Assembly (NCBI GenBank): GCA_963978905.1
Contig: OZ022259.1
Location: forward strand, 49,742,727-49,806,726
DNA length: 64,000 bases
Source of the DNA: Trichostrongylus colubriformis
Lineage: Eukaryota; Nematoda; Chromadorea; Rhabditida; Trichostrongylidae
Direction: 5' to 3'
The notes beneath the pieces are model-generated. The model had not been told where the DNA came from. It saw nothing but the letters and a program-made list of their open reading frames with translations, and made no database searches. Position 1 is the stretch's first letter. Each line of letters starts with the position of its first letter. Both the position numbers and the translations under genes were made by a program. This document shows, one piece after another, positions 1 to 19,800 of the stretch.

Positions 1-711
1 GACGCAGTGCTTGTGGTGCCTTTCCCCAATTCACCTCTTAGCCGTTTCCCATGCTCTATCTCGTTTTCATTTTCAATTCGTTGTCATTAGTCTTGTTGGC
101 TGTCGAACCTTTACATAGCCTGCTTGTGTCGAACTTTCACGGTAGCCTGATCTGCTTTCAATTTGTCAGTCTGTGAATAGGATCCCAGATTGTTTGGATT
201 TTCACGTATTGGTTTCATGTGCTCATTGTACAGTAAATATGACGATGTCAGGTTTTTTGCAGTAAAATACAGTTGAAAATGACAATTGGAAGGTGTTATA
301 CATAATATCGATTGATTTTTCGAGACCATACCTACGTACTTGAGCAGTTTTTGTTAGGTGCTCGATTTTGCCCGACAAAATTATAAGTATGATTTCACAT
401 AGAGGGAAGGTGTCATATCATTGCTAACGGGAGGCATGTACTTCTGCCATTTCCAATAGGTAATGTGACGATCCTTCAGTATACTTCCCCCTCATTTTCG
501 AAGGCCTAGGGATGTCCTGAGGGAGTACAGCATGAATTCCAGCTGGATCCCATTTGTGGCGTTTTTTCTACCCTGAATTGTCAATAAAAATCATTTCTCG
601 GGTATCGGCCTTTGCCCATCGTACTTTCAAAGAACGCTGAGCAAATTTTGGGGAGGTAATAGTCTGCGAATATAATACGAGTTTTGCTTCGTGTTTACGT
701 TATCGAAATCT
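1..711. other. Upstream flank, no gene seen
   Basis: I see no convincing exon here. Short open frames exist on the minus strand but lack splice-consistent neighbours or recognisable domains. An AATAAA-like signal near 582 in plus orientation could end a gene lying to the left. The last 50 bases are the probable promoter or 5' leader of the helicase gene. Confidence 0.4.
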
Positions 712-9135
<8,424 letters not shown>

Positions 9136-9359
9136 CAGCGGCTAATTACCTGTTGGTTGTTACCGACGTTTACTGAAATCTCGATATATTTATTTGTTAC
9201 GGTTGATCTACCACATGTTGATACCTCGAGATAACAATGAAAAGTATACCTGTTCCCCTGTTTTTGCAGTCCTCTCACTCAACTGATTAGTCACAAGTTT
9301 TGTTTTTAACTCTTATTTGACGATAGTAAATGTTTGTATGCTCTATGATATCAATTGTA

Positions 9360-9492
9360 AATAAATGTTTCATACTCAGCTGTTTTGCATTGAACTGTTG
9401 GTTGCTATCCAATAATATTTGGTGATCAGTGAGCTTTTTTGTGGGCTTACTGCAGGAATCCAGTAGGTTGAAATGACTTTCGCTCCAAGTTT
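9360..9492 (+). promoter_or_regulatory. Poly(A) signal followed by candidate trans-splice acceptor
   Basis: AATAAA at 9360-9365 lies 225 bp after the PRP16 stop. About 90 bp further on is a pyrimidine-rich acceptor ending in TTACTGCAG at 9455, 37 bp before the F-box start codon. This poly(A)-to-acceptor spacing matches nematode operon junctions, where downstream messages receive a spliced leader. That is inference; no transcript data are available. Confidence 0.5.
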
Positions 9493-12400
9493 ATGTTTAG
9501 GATGGAGCTACTACCAGCTGAGCTGTTGCAGAGGATCGGTATATACCTACCGTATACCGATCGATTGAACCTGTCACTCGCCTGCTCACGAATTTTTCTC
9601 GCCTTAGGTAGGTCGGTCTTTTGGAATTTGACTGAATTCTGTAGTTTGAACCTATCTGATTTAAGAGAGTGCGTAGAATGGCTGAGTAGGAGTAAGAACT
9701 GAATGTTTATTCTTGCACGGTCATTTAAACGGCTTTTAAAATCTGTAGGACTACTGTACTGATAGGCCCAGTATTGTGTTTTCAAGCTTGAAAGACTAGC
9801 ACTCCAGGAATGAAGCGAGAGATTGAGGGCAGATAGAACGCCATTTGGTGTTTTAAAGAATAGGCCCTGATGTGCTGAGAGGCGGCTTTTTAAATATATT
9901 CTCCAGATGGGCTCCGCCTTCGGCGATACCGTACCGCTATTGCTGTGCTAATATCGGCCTCTGCAGTAGGATGGCTTCGTGAGGGATCACGATGGAATTC
10001 AGCCATTGCGTGGTTAGTGGTACAACAGACCGCTGGTTTCCGCGAGTACTGAAGTATTCATCACCGGCATAAACATTGGGACTTCTCGAAAATCAGTGCG
10101 ATTGTCAAAAACTTAGGAAATTCTTTCAGACGGGAATTTTCGTAAGCGTGCAGGTTTCGCATCCGTAGCACATGGCTGGTAGGACTACCGAGTCAAATAG
10201 TCAAATAGCTTAAAATTTGTCTCTTTTCGCAAATACGCTTACAGTAATTGGAGGAGTAGTTTCAGGCTGAAACCCTCACTCGTGCATCATATTCACCATA
10301 TAAGTACTAACTAAGCCTTGCTTACCTAAATATCGCGACCCCTCGGAACAGCCATGCACGAGCGCATTTTCCACAAATCATCTTTCAGCCAGCTCCTTCA
10401 GTAGCAGTGTGTTAAGAAAGAATGGTGATTTGGAGTCGATTTTTTTTATTTCGCGCAGTATGAATCGTCAGCCCTTCATCGAAATGAGATACGCAAATAT
10501 GCATAATATTATCAAAAATGTAGCGAATCTATTCTGTTAGAAAATATGCAGTCTGGGCCGAGTTATGATCTTCCGAATTTGAGATTACGAAAACCGGCCA
10601 AAACTCCCTCACAACCTAATGATAGGTTTTATGGTTATCATAGGAAGTAAACTATTAACGCAGAATAACTTGAACAAGTTGTGTCAAAATGAATAGGTTG
10701 GGCTCAAGTTTGGGCGAGGTTTTACGTATGATGGATTTCCAGTGCAATAAATGAAAATTACAGGACGCCTTCTGCCACGGCCATTGAATGTTCGGATACA
10801 AATTGGAAATTGCCCTGCAACAGCTCAGCTGCAGAAGGATGACAGCGCCGTGGCCCTCTGTCAATGCGATCATCACGATACTCAGTCACTACTGTCGTTT
10901 GCTATTCCTCATTTGCTAAGCAGTTTGTTCTTTCTTCAGTTTGGCACTTTACGTCTTTCGTTATTAAAATAATTTTCTATCTATTAATGCTGTACTCTTA
11001 TAACTCTTATATTTCTCGCGCACGAGAGGCGCGTAACACGTACTAATATCAAATAATTAATTTGATATGGTAACCCGTATGAATGCGAATTTATATGAGA
11101 TTTCCTTCAGTTTCTTTAAATTCATCGAAGTCTCCGGGCATTGTGATGGTATAAATTTTTTGCATTTCTCTTTTTTTCAGTTTAAAAACTTTCAGAGATG
11201 TGGGAGTAGAGCATATATTTGTTTTTATCCCATCCTTCTTCTTCTTGTTTTCTTATTGTTAATTATTGTTTCTCAATCACCTTGAATTTGGGATCTATAA
11301 CAAATTTTTGAGGCGCTACTTCGTTGGAGTTGGAAGATGAACTTTTACGTGATCGAATTAGAGATAGCCACTTCCACGAACTTGTTACGGGTTCTGCTGA
11401 TGCGCCTCTGTCGAGGTATCTCTTCGGCATTTGGTTACGGTCATGTATTCGTGGTCAGGAGATGCAAACAACCATTTGCCTTGGGTTTCAGACTTGCTTT
11501 GTCCAATTGCGACTTAGGCGGTGTGAAACCATGGACATTGGCCCAACTAGCCCAGTTCTCTGAGCTTCAGGAGGTACGTTATATAATGAGATGTAACTTT
11601 GACATCTGTTTTGCTACACTATGAATTTTCCAGCTGATCTTTGATGGTTGTGTATTTTCTGTGTCGGAAAGCCAACTTATTCGAGGAATGGCTCCATCAT
11701 TTGGCACTCTCTCACGGCTGGAGATAAATGATAGCCACCAGGTGAGCGGTTCATTCTGTTTAGTTTTAAAGTGGTTTTTCGTGGCCAATGGACTAATCTA
11801 TCTCGCGCTGTCCTCAAACAAATGACCCTCTTCATATTCACGCTGGTGCTTACAACGCTTATCTTATTCATCCTATCGCCCATAATTTTGAAAAGGAATT
11901 TAAACACTATGTGATCTCGATATTGGCCCCCACTAGTCAGTTCGTGCCTGGGTTTTTGCGTATTACCAAACATGTCCTTTACAGATTACGGACAAGCTCG
12001 CCCGTTCGGTGGCTCGATGTTGCCCGAATCTGGAAAAGTTTTGTGTCTCGGGATGTCCACTTGTATCCGCGCTGTCCGCTCTTGCTCTAATGGAATCCGC
12101 TTTCTATCGTGTAACCCCAATGCTAACAATGCATGTGGAGAAGACTGCATTTGACGTGGATCAGGTTTGCTGTTACCTTGTATTTTTTGTTTACTTTGAG
12201 GATATTTCCAGGAGACGAAGATTTCTTCAATTTTTTTTAGTCTCTTTCCTCATAGTAGGGCAGCATTGACTCTAGGCCTTGCTTAAGTGGCAAAACTTGG
12301 GTGAATCTTCATCAGAGCACTCCATCTCTGCTCTGGATTGCCTTGCCAAAAGATCTGAAATGGTTATTGCTCTGACCACGGCGTTTATACTGCCGATGTA

Positions 12401-12737
12401 CTCTTCACATGGTATTCTTGAAGATGTTAGAAACGCTTTTCAAAATCCACGAGCCCAGAATATATAAAGAGGGTTACCCATTACCATAACCCTTATTACC
12501 CCTTCTGATGCGCTCACTTAATTCTGATCCCCACACCTCTTAATTAATAATTCACAAATTCGGTAAAGTAAATAATCTGATCGTTCCCATTTTCAGCTGA
12601 ATCGCTTCATTCACAGTCCATTATTTTGCGGTCCCAACGAATGGCAGCTGACACCAGCCGCCATCAACTTAGGCTACGGAAAGCCGGCAGTATTGGCTGA
12701 GCACAAAGCTGCTGTTTGTATATTGATATACGTATAG
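9493..12737 (+). CDS. F-box protein with leucine-rich-repeat-like segments
   Basis: Proposed exons 9493-9607, 9907-9965, 11313-11573, 11634-11741, 11985-12164, 12288-12425 and 12597-12737 are phase-compatible and give about 333 residues. The first exon encodes an F-box-like start (MELLPAELLQRIGIYLPY, then a conserved LSLACSR-type segment). Later exons carry leucine-rich-repeat/AMN1-like patterns: LRLALSN-type strands, LQELIFDGC, LSRLEINDS, then ITDKLARSVARCCPNLEKF and VSGCPLVS. F-box proteins recruit substrates to SKP1-cullin ubiquitin ligases; the substrate here is unknown. Exons 2 and 6 are the least certain, as their acceptors are weak, and skipping exon 6 keeps the frame. A poly(A) signal lies at 13186. 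It probably shares an operon with the PRP16 gene. Confidence 0.7.
9966..11312 (+). other. Large intron of the F-box gene
   Basis: This 1.35 kb stretch has no coding signature that I recognise. It contains short A/T-rich runs and an imperfect inverted pair around 11040-11065 (TCAAATAATTAATTTGA). An exon missed here cannot be excluded. Confidence 0.4.
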
Positions 12738-14373
12738 ACGACTCAGAATACTGGGACCATGTATCTATCTGTATGTAATTTTGCTTTTTTCCCCTTTCTT
12801 ATACTTCGCTTTTAAACCTGAATTTACCTCATTCAATTTTGAAAAGAAACTTTGAGTTCGTTAGTCAGTTTTATTGGTTGAATTTGTAGCTGCTCTGCTT
12901 GTACATTGAGCTAAGGTATGTACTTAATTGTATGTTAAAAGTTTTTTCCCAAAGTTTTTGGAGCGACTTTTTTTATATGAGCTGCTTGATTTCCATTTCG
13001 GTGCGGTTATTTCTTATAATTGAATTTATTGTTATTCGTAGAATGTTTGGTGAGAGTTAAATGTATGGAAAATAGTAGGTATTGCTTCAGCTTTTGAAAT
13101 AAGCTAGAAATGCATAGTAGGTGATTGAAAATGTGCAGTAATCATTATGGATTGATTGTATGGATTTGTGGATTATGGCGCGTGTAATAAATGCTATGTA
13201 GATCAACTCCTCATTTCTTACACTTTTGTCGCTTCGATAAATAAGTAAGGGTATCTTCCCGAAATTTCTTCGCTTTGATTAGGGATTTGACATAATCAGT
13301 AAGTTATTCCACTACTAGTAGATAAGACAGTAAGTTATAGTAGAATTTTTAGATGGTGCACTAATATAAATATCGGATTGAAGTAGTAAGGCAGCAGCTA
13401 TGCCTCGCGCAGGGTGATCAATCGTGGTGCGAGGTTTCCTGAGGAGGGGTCGTATTTTTGAATTTTCCTCTAGTATTCCTAGGCGTCCACCCCGTTTCGA
13501 ATAACTTTTGAACCGATGAGCCGATCTCCAAGAGAAAATGGCGTAATCGATGATCACACTCCGTGATAGGTAGCCATGCTATGACGATCTACCAAATGGA
13601 GACATCTTGGGTATAGGAACACGTGTCCTGGCGCGGGGCCCGGGAATCGTATTTGCTGAAAAGCGTTCGCGACACTAGGCTTGACCTTGGCCTTGCGTAT
13701 GATGCACAATACACTTGCAATTCGTGAAAACCAAGGTGCTTTTATACTTATGTACGCGATCGCTGCAATCCTATCGCCGAGTGTAAATGCCACTGTAAGG
13801 CGGCGTCCGCCCGATTGCTAGGTCGCGTCCATACTCTGCGACAGCATGGCGGCTGCGTTCACAAACGGCGAGGCACAGTGGCACGGAGTAGGTGCGGTGA
13901 CGACTCAAGCAACGAGAATCATGGTGGCAAAGGCGGAGACGCAAAAACACGCAGCCAGGCCCTGCTGCCGGCACCGCAAAGTATGAACGCGGTCTTGCAG
14001 CAGCGGCATTGTTTTGACACGTATCGTATATATTTAGCCAATGATTCATGTTACCGTAATCCACTGCGGTTCATGACCGTCTGGTAATCTCTCACTTCCG
14101 CTTTCTTTTTTCCCATCTCTACTTTGTATCTATCACCTGAAACAATGCCAAATGCACGCGTATTTCGTTTCACAAGGTATATTTTCGGCTGGCTGAAAGT
14201 AATAGGAATACCATATGTCAATAAAGCGGGGAATCGCTCGCAAACGGAGGTTCTGACTGTAAACTGTCAGCAGAATTATCGCTGCCACATAATACGGATG
14301 AGCCGCGGCGGCCGCTTTGTGGTGATGAATGGGAACTGGAGCTTGGTTTACGAAGGCAGTAAATCGATCATTA
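12738..14373. other. Intergenic region with unclassified repeats
   Basis: The first 450 bp is the F-box 3' UTR up to AATAAA at 13186. From about 13375 to 13800 the sequence is less AT-rich and has modest minus-strand open frames without recognisable domains; it looks like an old dispersed repeat rather than a gene. A GC-rich fold-back repeat follows at 13820. Confidence 0.4.
13820..13998. repeat. GC-rich fold-back repeat (GGCCGCGTTCATACT family), copy 1
   Basis: The left end reads GTCGCGTCCATACTCTGCG and the right end CGCAAAGTATGAACGCGGTC, an inverted pair. The interior is also partly self-complementary. Closely similar units occur at 16440, 20551, 22972, 23574 and 50370, with a half copy near 29070. 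Palindromic GC arms create misleading open frames on both strands. Confidence 0.75.
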
Positions 14374-14952
14374 TCACTAATACGTTGTGGTTAGCCTCCG
14401 AGATTGTTACAGTGTTTATTATACAGATTATTCGGCTGACGTTTCGGCCAAATGGCCTTCTTCAGAGCCTGGAAAGTCGAAACATATAAGCGATGCAAAA
14501 CGTCGATTACCCTATTTCAAATTGCAAAGGAAAACTAAGGGTGAATCAGCCATAAAAGATACAATGAAACTCGCTAACCTAAAAGGTTAGGTCAGATTAC
14601 TTATGGGAGCCCCCCAGGGAAAAAGTAATATCCCTGTGGGGCTCCCATAAGTAATCTGACCTAACCTTGGGGGCTTAAAACACATATATAAGCACCGCCG
14701 TAAAATCCTAACTCTAGGTGCCAAATACAGCTCCACATTTCTATAAGGTTAGCGAGTTTCATTGTATCTTTTATGGCTGATTCACCCTTAGTTTTCCTTT
14801 GCAATTTGAAATAGGGTAATCGACGTTTTGCATCGCTTATATGTTTCGGCTTTCCAGGCTCTGAAGAAGGCCATTTGGCCGAAACGTCAGCCGAATAATC
14901 TGTATAATAAACACTGTAACAATCTCGGAGGCTAACCACAACGTATTAGTGA
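14374..14952. mobile_element. Non-autonomous inverted-repeat transposon (MITE) with nested hairpin
   Basis: Arms of about 210 bp (14374-14583 and 14743-14952) are near-perfect inverted copies beginning TCACTAATACGTTGTGG, flanked by TA dinucleotides as expected for the Tc1/mariner superfamily. The same open frame reads into each arm from opposite ends. The centre holds a second, separate hairpin (14583-14620 with 14631-14668) whose arms start GGTTAGGTCAGATTACTT. No transposase is encoded. Confidence 0.85.
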
Positions 14953-15141
14953 TACTGTAAAATGCCGAGATTAATGGAGAGTCGGACATGAATCGATCAT
15001 TCTTGAGGCCTTATAGGCTGCTGAAGGGGTAGTTTTACGTGATACTACTGTTCGCATACTTATAGGTGCATACTAGCAATAGAGGCGAGCAGACTAAGCA
15101 GTAAGAGCTGTTAGTCGTAGGGATGAATTTGAGCTGAATTA

Positions 15142-16428
15142 TCAGGTTGTTGCAAAATTAATTTCGGAAATGGACCGCATACTTCAAACTACTATAACTC
15201 AGCTTAAACACAAGTTTATTAATCGAAGTAAAAACCATCAGAATCTACACGCTTTTGCCAACGAACAGGCAATAAATCTAGGCCTTCACTTTAAAAACTA
15301 CTATCACGAGAATCAACGAAGTCAAGGAAGGCACATTCAACATCGTCTAAATTAGTAAATTGTTTCTGACGCAGATGAGAATTGAGGGCTCGAAAAAAGT
15401 GATAGTCTGTTGGGGAAAGGTCGGGAGAATACGCTGGGTGAGGGAGAACTTCTATACCCAAGTGAGTCAATTTTTGCCGAGTGATTTGTGAGGTGTGTGG
15501 CCTTGCGTTGTCCGGCAACAGGATCGGCCCTCCTCTATTCACCACCGCCGGCCACAATTTTTGCAACTTTCTATACATTTGCTCCAGATCACAACAGTAA
15601 GACTCTGCTGTGACTAGCTGACCAGGCTGCAAGAAACTGTAATGGATTACACCTTTACAACACCACCACCACACAGTAATCATAACCTTTTTAGGGTGAA
15701 GGTCGGGTTTAGGAAAAGTTTTTGGAGGAGCATCCTTATCTACCCAGACTGATCCCCGCTTCCTGTTATCATAAAGAACCCATTTTTCGTCTACAGTTAT
15801 AATACGGTTTACAAATGGCTCATTTTTATGGCGAACCAGGAGATTAGAGCAGGTGTCGAAACGTGCCAGACGCTGCTCATCGGTCAGGTCATGAGGCACC
15901 CACTTCGACATCTTCTTCACCTTGCCGATTGTCAGCAAATGTCTGGCCACTGTAGAGTAATGTACGCCTAGGTCTTCTGCTAACGTATGAGTATTCGTCT
16001 CCGGATTTGCTTCGACGGCTCTCCTTAAATCTTGATCATTAAGCGATGACCTGCGGCCGCGACCCGACTTCTCTTCGAGATCAAAATCGCCAGAAGCAAA
16101 TTTTTTAAACCAGAACTCCACTGTTCGTTCGCAAGGACAATTCGTCTCAAAAACACTGCTGAAATTACGAGCTGCCTCCGCTGCGGAGTGTTCCAATTTA
16201 AACTCATAAAGCATGATGACTCGATAGTCGCGTCGGTTCATGATTATACGCAGCCCTGGAAAAGGCCGGCTGGAAAACTTAGAGCGACATTCATAGAAGT
16301 TTCTGAAAGAGCAGAAAAAACCCACCAAACGGTATGTCTGGCGTTCCTTGGGATGGAATAGTTCAGGGTAAAAAAATCTACTTATTTATACATACCTTGA
16401 AACCGAAATTAATTTTGCAACAATCTAA
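15142..16428 (-). mobile_element. Nearly complete mariner-family transposon
   Basis: The element is 1287 bp with TA on both sides. Its inverted ends share GTTGTTGCAAAATTAATTTC close to each terminus (left 15146, right complement near 16424). The transposase gene runs on the minus strand. The length, ends and transposase fit mariner elements of hookworms such as bandit of Ancylostoma caninum; that specific match is from memory of the family and was not compared. Confidence 0.92.
15219..16241 (-). pseudogene. Mariner transposase, D,D34D, with one internal stop
   Basis: From ATG at 16241 the frame runs 316 codons to TAA at 15291-15293. Reading past that stop in the same frame gives 23 more codons that look like a normal mariner C-terminus (LPVRW, then a final Asp-rich FYFD), ending at 15219. 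The expected full length would be about 340 residues. An N-terminal helix-turn-helix DNA-binding region comes first, then the WVPHDL signature (114-119) and the catalytic triad D151, D244 (in LLPDNARPH) and D279 (in YSPDLSPTDY), with exactly 34 residues between the last two. The enzyme would cut and paste the element at TA sites. The stop removes only the extreme C-terminus, so activity may be reduced rather than lost. I chose the ATG at 16241 rather than the upstream 16328 codon because mariner proteins begin near this point. Confidence 0.9.
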
Positions 16429-16439
16429 TATCTGCCTTA

Positions 16440-16614
16440 GGCCATACTTCATACTCAGCGCCCGCAGGACGTGGCTGCGTTCACAGGCAGCAAGGCAAAG
16501 TGGCATGGGGGAGGCGCAGGGACGACGCAGGTAACGAGTCAGGGTGGCATAGGTGGAGAGGCAGCGACATGCAGCCACGCCTTGCCGCCGGCATCGCAAA
16601 GTATGAACGGGGCC
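16440..16614. repeat. GC-rich fold-back repeat, copy 2
   Basis: The left end GGCCATACTTCATACTCAGC and right end GCAAAGTATGAACGGGGCC are inverted, about 175 bp apart. It lies 11 bp beyond the right end of the mariner element. Same family as the repeat at 13820. Confidence 0.75.
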
Positions 16615-16830
16615 TTTTCAGTCGTCCCCAGAACTGTCATGGAAATCAGATGCATGGCTCATTCTGAAGAGTACTTTCCTCCAGGACTGCTTTTCGTAGC
16701 GAAATGATAACGATTTCCATTTCTATGTTTGTTTAAGGTGATACCGATGCCATGCCGATAAAGATTGTTCAGTTACATGTTTGTGTTTTGTTTAATTTCT
16801 CATCAGTCAATGCAATCACTTGGCATATGT

Positions 16831-16845
16831 TTCAGTCGATAGAGA
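16831..16845 (+). promoter_or_regulatory. Candidate spliced-leader acceptor of FPGT
   Basis: TTTCAG ends at 16835, only 10 bases before the FPGT start codon at 16846. No upstream coding exon fits it, so a trans-spliced leader is the simplest reading. Confidence 0.5.
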
Positions 16846-19800
16846 ATGTGGGACCTGTTGGTGCTGACAGCAGGAAATGAACGGCAAAAGTGCAATTTTG
16901 AGCTTCTTTTGGCAGAAGTGGACACCACACCGTACTGTCGGAGGACGTTGGTCATTTCTGATTACCCTGTGGATGTGAAAATTGGTACGTCCATAACGTT
17001 GATATTGTAGCTCAGGATGTCCTGTAGTTTTTAACAGAGCCGCTACTTTACGTAAAATTAGCCATCAATTTTGAATCGATCAACACTGAAGCAAAACTTG
17101 TCTATCTTACTAATGTCACTTGAAGACAGCTTTAGGGGTAATGTGGATGAAATCCCTGAAAGAAGTTACTTACATGGAAAATATGAGCATAAGAAGGCTA
17201 TCTGTGGCGAAATCCCAGTGAAAAAGTGGCCTCCGAGCTGTAGAAACGACGCAACGGATAAGAGCTGCCGCCTTTCGATAATGGACCCCGCCTCCTATCA
17301 ACGTGATATCTGGTCGGCTACGATGAGAGCGGCCAAGGATATGCGGCGAGATCCAAGGTATTGCGGCGCGCTTCCTCAGTTTCAGCTTAAGCTCACTCCA
17401 GGAAAAAGATGTTGTTGTACTTCCAAACATTCCCTTGGGTTTAATTGGCAGCATGCCAATGAAAATTTCGTTCGAGGTAGCCGCCTCTTGACGGAAAGGT
17501 CGTCCGCGATGAGGATCAATGAGACAAGGGGGTCCTATTTCTCGAGTTTTTGGCCATTTTCATCCGTTTTTTCCACTGTCCTGTTACTAGGCATCTCGAC
17601 TTTCAGGTTCACTACTTCTTTTACTTTTCGTCCAATCTCCTCTAATGCTCCCTTTAAAATCATTGGGTGGAACTATTTTGGAACCAGACGATGTCTGCCG
17701 TGTGCGGTGAAAGACGCCGTCGAGTCTTTCGAGAAGACCCCGCCCATGTCTTCCGCTCCGCCTCCATATGAACGTGTAAGATGGTGCGGGTGGCTGCCGC
17801 GTAAGGCATTGTTCATAGTTCGCGATTCAGGCGATCGCGCGATCGCCTGAATCGCGAACTATGAACAATGCCTTACGCGGCATGAAGAATGCCTAATCCA
17901 GTAGGGCCAGAGTTGGTAGTGCGTTAAAAAAAGTTTAATGCACCCGAATACATTATTCCTTTCATATTATAACACAGAAGACTGCTCAGTATTCCTATTC
18001 TTGACAACTTTGCAGCGATAATTCCGTTTCGTTTTACTTTATTTTATCTACTTATTTTTGTCTGAGTAACAAGCATCCTGTTGGATTTTATTTCTTTTTT
18101 ATTTATTAATTGGTCTCATATTTTGTTCTCTGAATCATAGCTTTGCTACAATCTCTATCTTCCAACTTTCCTCTTCCTCAGTTAACCATGTGCTGAATTC
18201 CGCCTGAAAAATTCACATAGGTATCATCTAGTTCAATCGGAAGAGGCGCTGAATGAGGGCAAAGGTTTAGAATCGGACGGAACTGTAACCTTCCCTTATT
18301 CTTTTCGCGCGCAGTGTTTATCCGTTACACCACTGGAACAGAATTGCTTAGTTGAATGAATTGAACATGACTGATACAAATTCATGGTTGTGGTTAGATA
18401 TATTGGGTAGTCTAAAAAGTTTTTTCGTATTTTCAAATACCGCCTTATCCCTCTAAACTGCTTTCCAGCAATCTCTTCTGTACATACACATGTAGTACAA
18501 GTCCACACGCATCTACAGGTATTATTGTCTTCCATCTCCCGGATAACCCTTTTCGGCAAAATAAACATATCAACGGTCAACCTCATTTTCAATACAAAAC
18601 TTATAAAAAAAATTTTCTTTGAATGGCGTTAGACAGGGAAAGGAAAAGGTGATAATCCGATGGAGCAAGATGAGGGCTATAAGGTGGATGGGGCAGCAAT
18701 TTTTATCCAAGCTCGAGAATTTTTTGGCGAGTCATTTTTTCACTAGTGGTAAAATTTTTTTTGAATTTTTTCTTTTAAAAAATTTTCGAGCTTGGACAAA
18801 AATTGCTGCCTTATAGCCCTGTTCTTGCTCCATCGGATTATCACCTTTTCCTTTCCCTGTCCAACGCCATTCAAAGAAAAAAACTGGAATTGAAAATGAA
18901 GTGTCTTTTGATATTTTTATTTTGCCGAAAAGGGTTATCCGGGAGATGGAAGACAACAATACCTATAGATGCGTGTGGACTTGTACTACATATATATGTA
19001 CAGAATAAATTTTGTGGAAAGCTGTTTTGAGGGAAAAAGCGGTATTTAAAAATACGAAAAGACTTTTTAGACTACCTAATATGTACCACGATAACCTACA
19101 TCTTTGAATGAATGGGATTGTGAAACGTATAACATAGAAATAGATCGGTACTGACCATGTTTTATGCACATCATCATTCAATATCCCAGAGATCTATTAC
19201 AGGTTCTGGTGGGGCTACCCTGAATGTTTTACATTATATCGAAGACCAGGCAAAAGGGCAAAAGGTATGGTAAGCTTTTCGAAACCAATTAATGCGATTG
19301 GTGAAGACAAAAATTGGTTTTTGGTTTTCGAATCGGTGACGCGTTCATGGCTCATTCTGTTACCGTTCCGGCAATTAATAGAATCCTTCAGATGATTAAA
19401 GCAAAGAATAAGAATATTGCATAGCGGTGTTCTAAAATGGTTGGTATGTTGTTGAACATTCTTATTTCAGGTGCTGCTTATTCATTCCGGTGGTCTTTCA
19501 CAGCGACTGCCTCATATTTCAGCTTTTGGAAAAATATTCCTCACTTTACCTAACAGCATGACGATGCTTGAAGCGAAATTGCGCAGTTATAAGTGAGTTT
19601 TTGAAAGAGTGATCTTTGAAAAAGACATCTTTTATTTAAGATCACTTTTTCAAATTTTTATTTTTACATCGAATTTTTTTAAAAAAATAATTTCGGTAAG
19701 GTAGAGGTATAGGTAAATCCCTTAAAGATTTGAAATAATTTCTGCGGATTTACTTTTACTTCTACCCTTTCGGTCACACTCGATAGCCATTTGGAACTAC

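Noticed and set aside
14387..14939. Same peptide encoded on both strands
   Set aside because: It is the inverted arms of a MITE. No start, splice or domain evidence for a protein.
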